From assembly GCA_040880365.1 (NCBI GenBank), contig JBBDIO010000057.1, positions 1-7,500 of the forward strand: 7,500 nt of DNA, read 5' to 3'. This document shows positions 6,514 to 7,500 of this stretch, piece by piece. Below the pieces are notes generated by a model. That model searched no databases. It worked only from the letters and a program-made list of their open reading frames with translations, and was not told the origin of the DNA. A program made the translations under genes and the position numbers. The stretch is from JBBDIO01 sp040880365. Lineage in GTDB: Bacteria; Chloroflexota; Anaerolineae; Caldilineales; Caldilineaceae. The first letter of the stretch is position 1. Each line of letters opens with the position of its first letter.

Positions 6514-6710
6514 TGACCGAACGGATGAAACAGGGCGGATAGGGCTGGTTTTTGCATTTTCCACTGACGGTGATGGACCCATGATTGTCGCTTGCTTGTC
6601 GTTCTATTTTGCAGAAGTATGCGCCAGGATTTTTGCATAACGAGCTTGTTGCGAATTCGCCACGGATCACACTGTTTCAGCGTTCTAGCCCAACGGCTGG
6701 CACACACTCA

Positions 6711-6720
6711 AGAGAGGGGA
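6711..6720 (+). promoter_or_regulatory. Ribosome binding site of the nucleoside hydrolase gene
   Basis: AGAGAGGGGA is a purine-rich Shine-Dalgarno-like stretch ending six bases before the ATG at 6727. It decides this start over an in-frame ATG at 6619, which has no comparable site. Confidence 0.6.
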
Positions 6721-6726
6721 CCTATT

Positions 6727-7500
6727 ATGGCCGAACCCACACTGCGCAACCGGATATCTGGTATTGCCAACATGCTCGAAGCCGACATGCTCAAGGCCGG
6801 CACGGTCGAAGTTGACAGAAACGATGCCAAAAGTCGCGCGCTTCGCCCCGTGGTTGCTTTTGGAAGTCATATTGTGCAATGGTTGGGTACGCTACAGTAT
6901 GGTACCCGGGGTCGCGTCGCGTGGATGGTTACGCTATTGAGTGCCGTGGTCTGGATGAGTTTGGGCACGGAGACGGCATTGGCCCAGAGCCCCACTTCAT
7001 TCCGCGTCTATCCCCAGCTGTTGCGCGATATCGAAGCCGCAGGCGTGCAAAGCGCGGATGCAGCAGACGCAGGACAGGATGAACCTTTGCAGATTATCAT
7101 CGATACCGATCCCGGTGTAGACGACGCCGCGGCGTTGGCCTGGCTATTATCCCAATCGCAATATGACGTGGAAATTCTGGGGATTGTCGCAACCGCAGGC
7201 AATGCTTCGCTGGAAAATGCCACGCGCAATGTACTGCTTCTCCGTGAAGTGGCGGGCGCAACCCATATTCCCGTGTTTGAAGGGTTGCGCAGACCCCTGA
7301 CCCAGTCATTGAGCGATACAGGTTTACTCATCCACGGCGTGGATGGGCTGTGGAGCGCGGCCGATGTCTATGAGGGTGCGTTGCCGAGACCCGAGCGGCT
7401 GGCTGCCTGGCGCTTTTATTGTCATGTGGGGCGCGAACTTCCAGGCGCAACAATTGTGACCCTGGGGCCGCTCACCAATGTGGCGCGGGCTTTGCGCGCG
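6727..7500 (+). CDS. Nucleoside hydrolase (IUNH family), membrane-anchored or exported, 3' end beyond window
   Basis: Family role: hydrolysis of the N-glycosidic bond of nucleosides to free base and ribose, as in purine/pyrimidine salvage; the nucleoside preference is unknown. The frame stays open from 6727 to the right edge, giving 258 visible residues. The catalytic domain begins near 121 with IIIDTDPGVDDAAAL (123-137), the calcium-binding aspartate motif at the N-terminus of this family. It continues with GIVATAGNASLENATRN (152-168, with conserved Asn 159), HGVDGL (203-208) and TLGPLTNVARAL (245-256). Family members are normally about 310-340 residues, so the later third of the domain lies outside. 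Ahead of it are about 60 polar residues, then RGR (61-63) and a hydrophobic stretch (about 64-80) ending in TALAQS, which reads like a late signal peptide or anchor. Start evidence is the nearby ribosome binding site; the frame extends upstream to a stop at 6571-6573. Divergent from the molybdoenzyme operon, so a functional link is not implied. Confidence 0.9.
   Translation, partial: MAEPTLRNRISGIANMLEADMLKAGTVEVDRNDAKSRALRPVVAFGSHIVQWLGTLQYGTRGRVAWMVTLLSAVVWMSLGTETALAQSPTSFRVYPQLLRDIEAAGVQSADAADAGQDEPLQIIIDTDPGVDDAAALAWLLSQSQYDVEILGIVATAGNASLENATRNVLLLREVAGATHIPVFEGLRRPLTQSLSDTGLLIHGVDGLWSAADVYEGALPRPERLAAWRFYCHVGRELPGATIVTLGPLTNVARALRA

Larger units (their letters stand above)
6065..6726. 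other. Divergent intergenic region with leader and regulatory structure
   Basis: These 662 bp separate the leftward operon from the rightward nucleoside hydrolase gene and are visibly richer in A+T than the coding parts. The left half would be the leader of the operon mRNA and contains direct repeats and dyads listed separately, plus a leftward promoter near 6341-6369. The right half (about 6370-6710) has one dyad at 6492-6513 and short open frames on both strands that match nothing I recognise and look spurious. I could not find a convincing -35/-10 pair for the rightward gene. Confidence 0.7.

Noticed and set aside
6426..6707. Small open frames on both strands in the divergent intergenic region
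   Set aside because: They overlap each other, lack good ribosome binding sites, have unusual composition (Trp/His/Gln-rich or no motif), and match no family I recognise.

Overview
The window is GC-rich bacterial DNA. It holds a leftward three-gene operon for a membrane-bound molybdopterin (complex iron-sulfur molybdoenzyme, CISM) oxidoreductase, and the 5' part of a divergent rightward gene for an exported or membrane-anchored nucleoside hydrolase. The gene style, including a fused iron-sulfur/NrfD subunit and a long TorD-type chaperone, reminds me of Chloroflexota (Anaerolineae/Caldilineae-like). This is recall of similar proteins, not proof, and no taxonomic marker gene is present.

Layout, left to right. 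Positions 1-118 are non-coding, with an 8-bp hairpin (7-26) that may end the operon and a 13-bp tandem duplication (97-122) touching the last stop codon. Positions 119-1159 (minus) encode a TorD/DmsD-like maturation chaperone with an unusual C-terminal extension. Positions 1149-4337 (minus) encode a 1062-residue Mo/W-bisPGD catalytic subunit with a [4Fe-4S] motif and a likely Cys metal ligand. Positions 4412-6064 (minus) encode a natural fusion of a four-cluster ferredoxin subunit (PsrB/DmsB-like) with an eight-helix NrfD/PsrC-like quinone-interacting membrane subunit. Positions 6065-6726 are a 662-bp, more AT-rich divergent intergenic region. Positions 6727-7500 (plus) encode a nucleoside hydrolase that runs off the right edge.

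The operon is transcribed in the order fused electron-transfer/membrane subunit, catalytic subunit, chaperone. Inferred working model: electrons move between the quinone pool at the NrfD part, the four [4Fe-4S] clusters, the [4Fe-4S] cluster of the catalytic subunit, and the Mo/W-bisPGD centre. The chaperone helps cofactor loading. The substrate cannot be read from sequence; sulfur, nitrogen, arsenic or other oxyanion chemistry are all possible. No twin-arginine signal is visible on the catalytic subunit, so the site of catalysis is an open question.

The intergenic region is the most structured non-coding part. A leftward extended -10 promoter (TGATATAAT) lies inside a perfect 17-bp palindrome, which looks like a repressor operator. 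It would give an approximately 270-nt leader holding two further hairpins, two sets of direct repeats and a possible 26-codon small ORF. I found no tRNA, rRNA, CRISPR array or insertion sequence.
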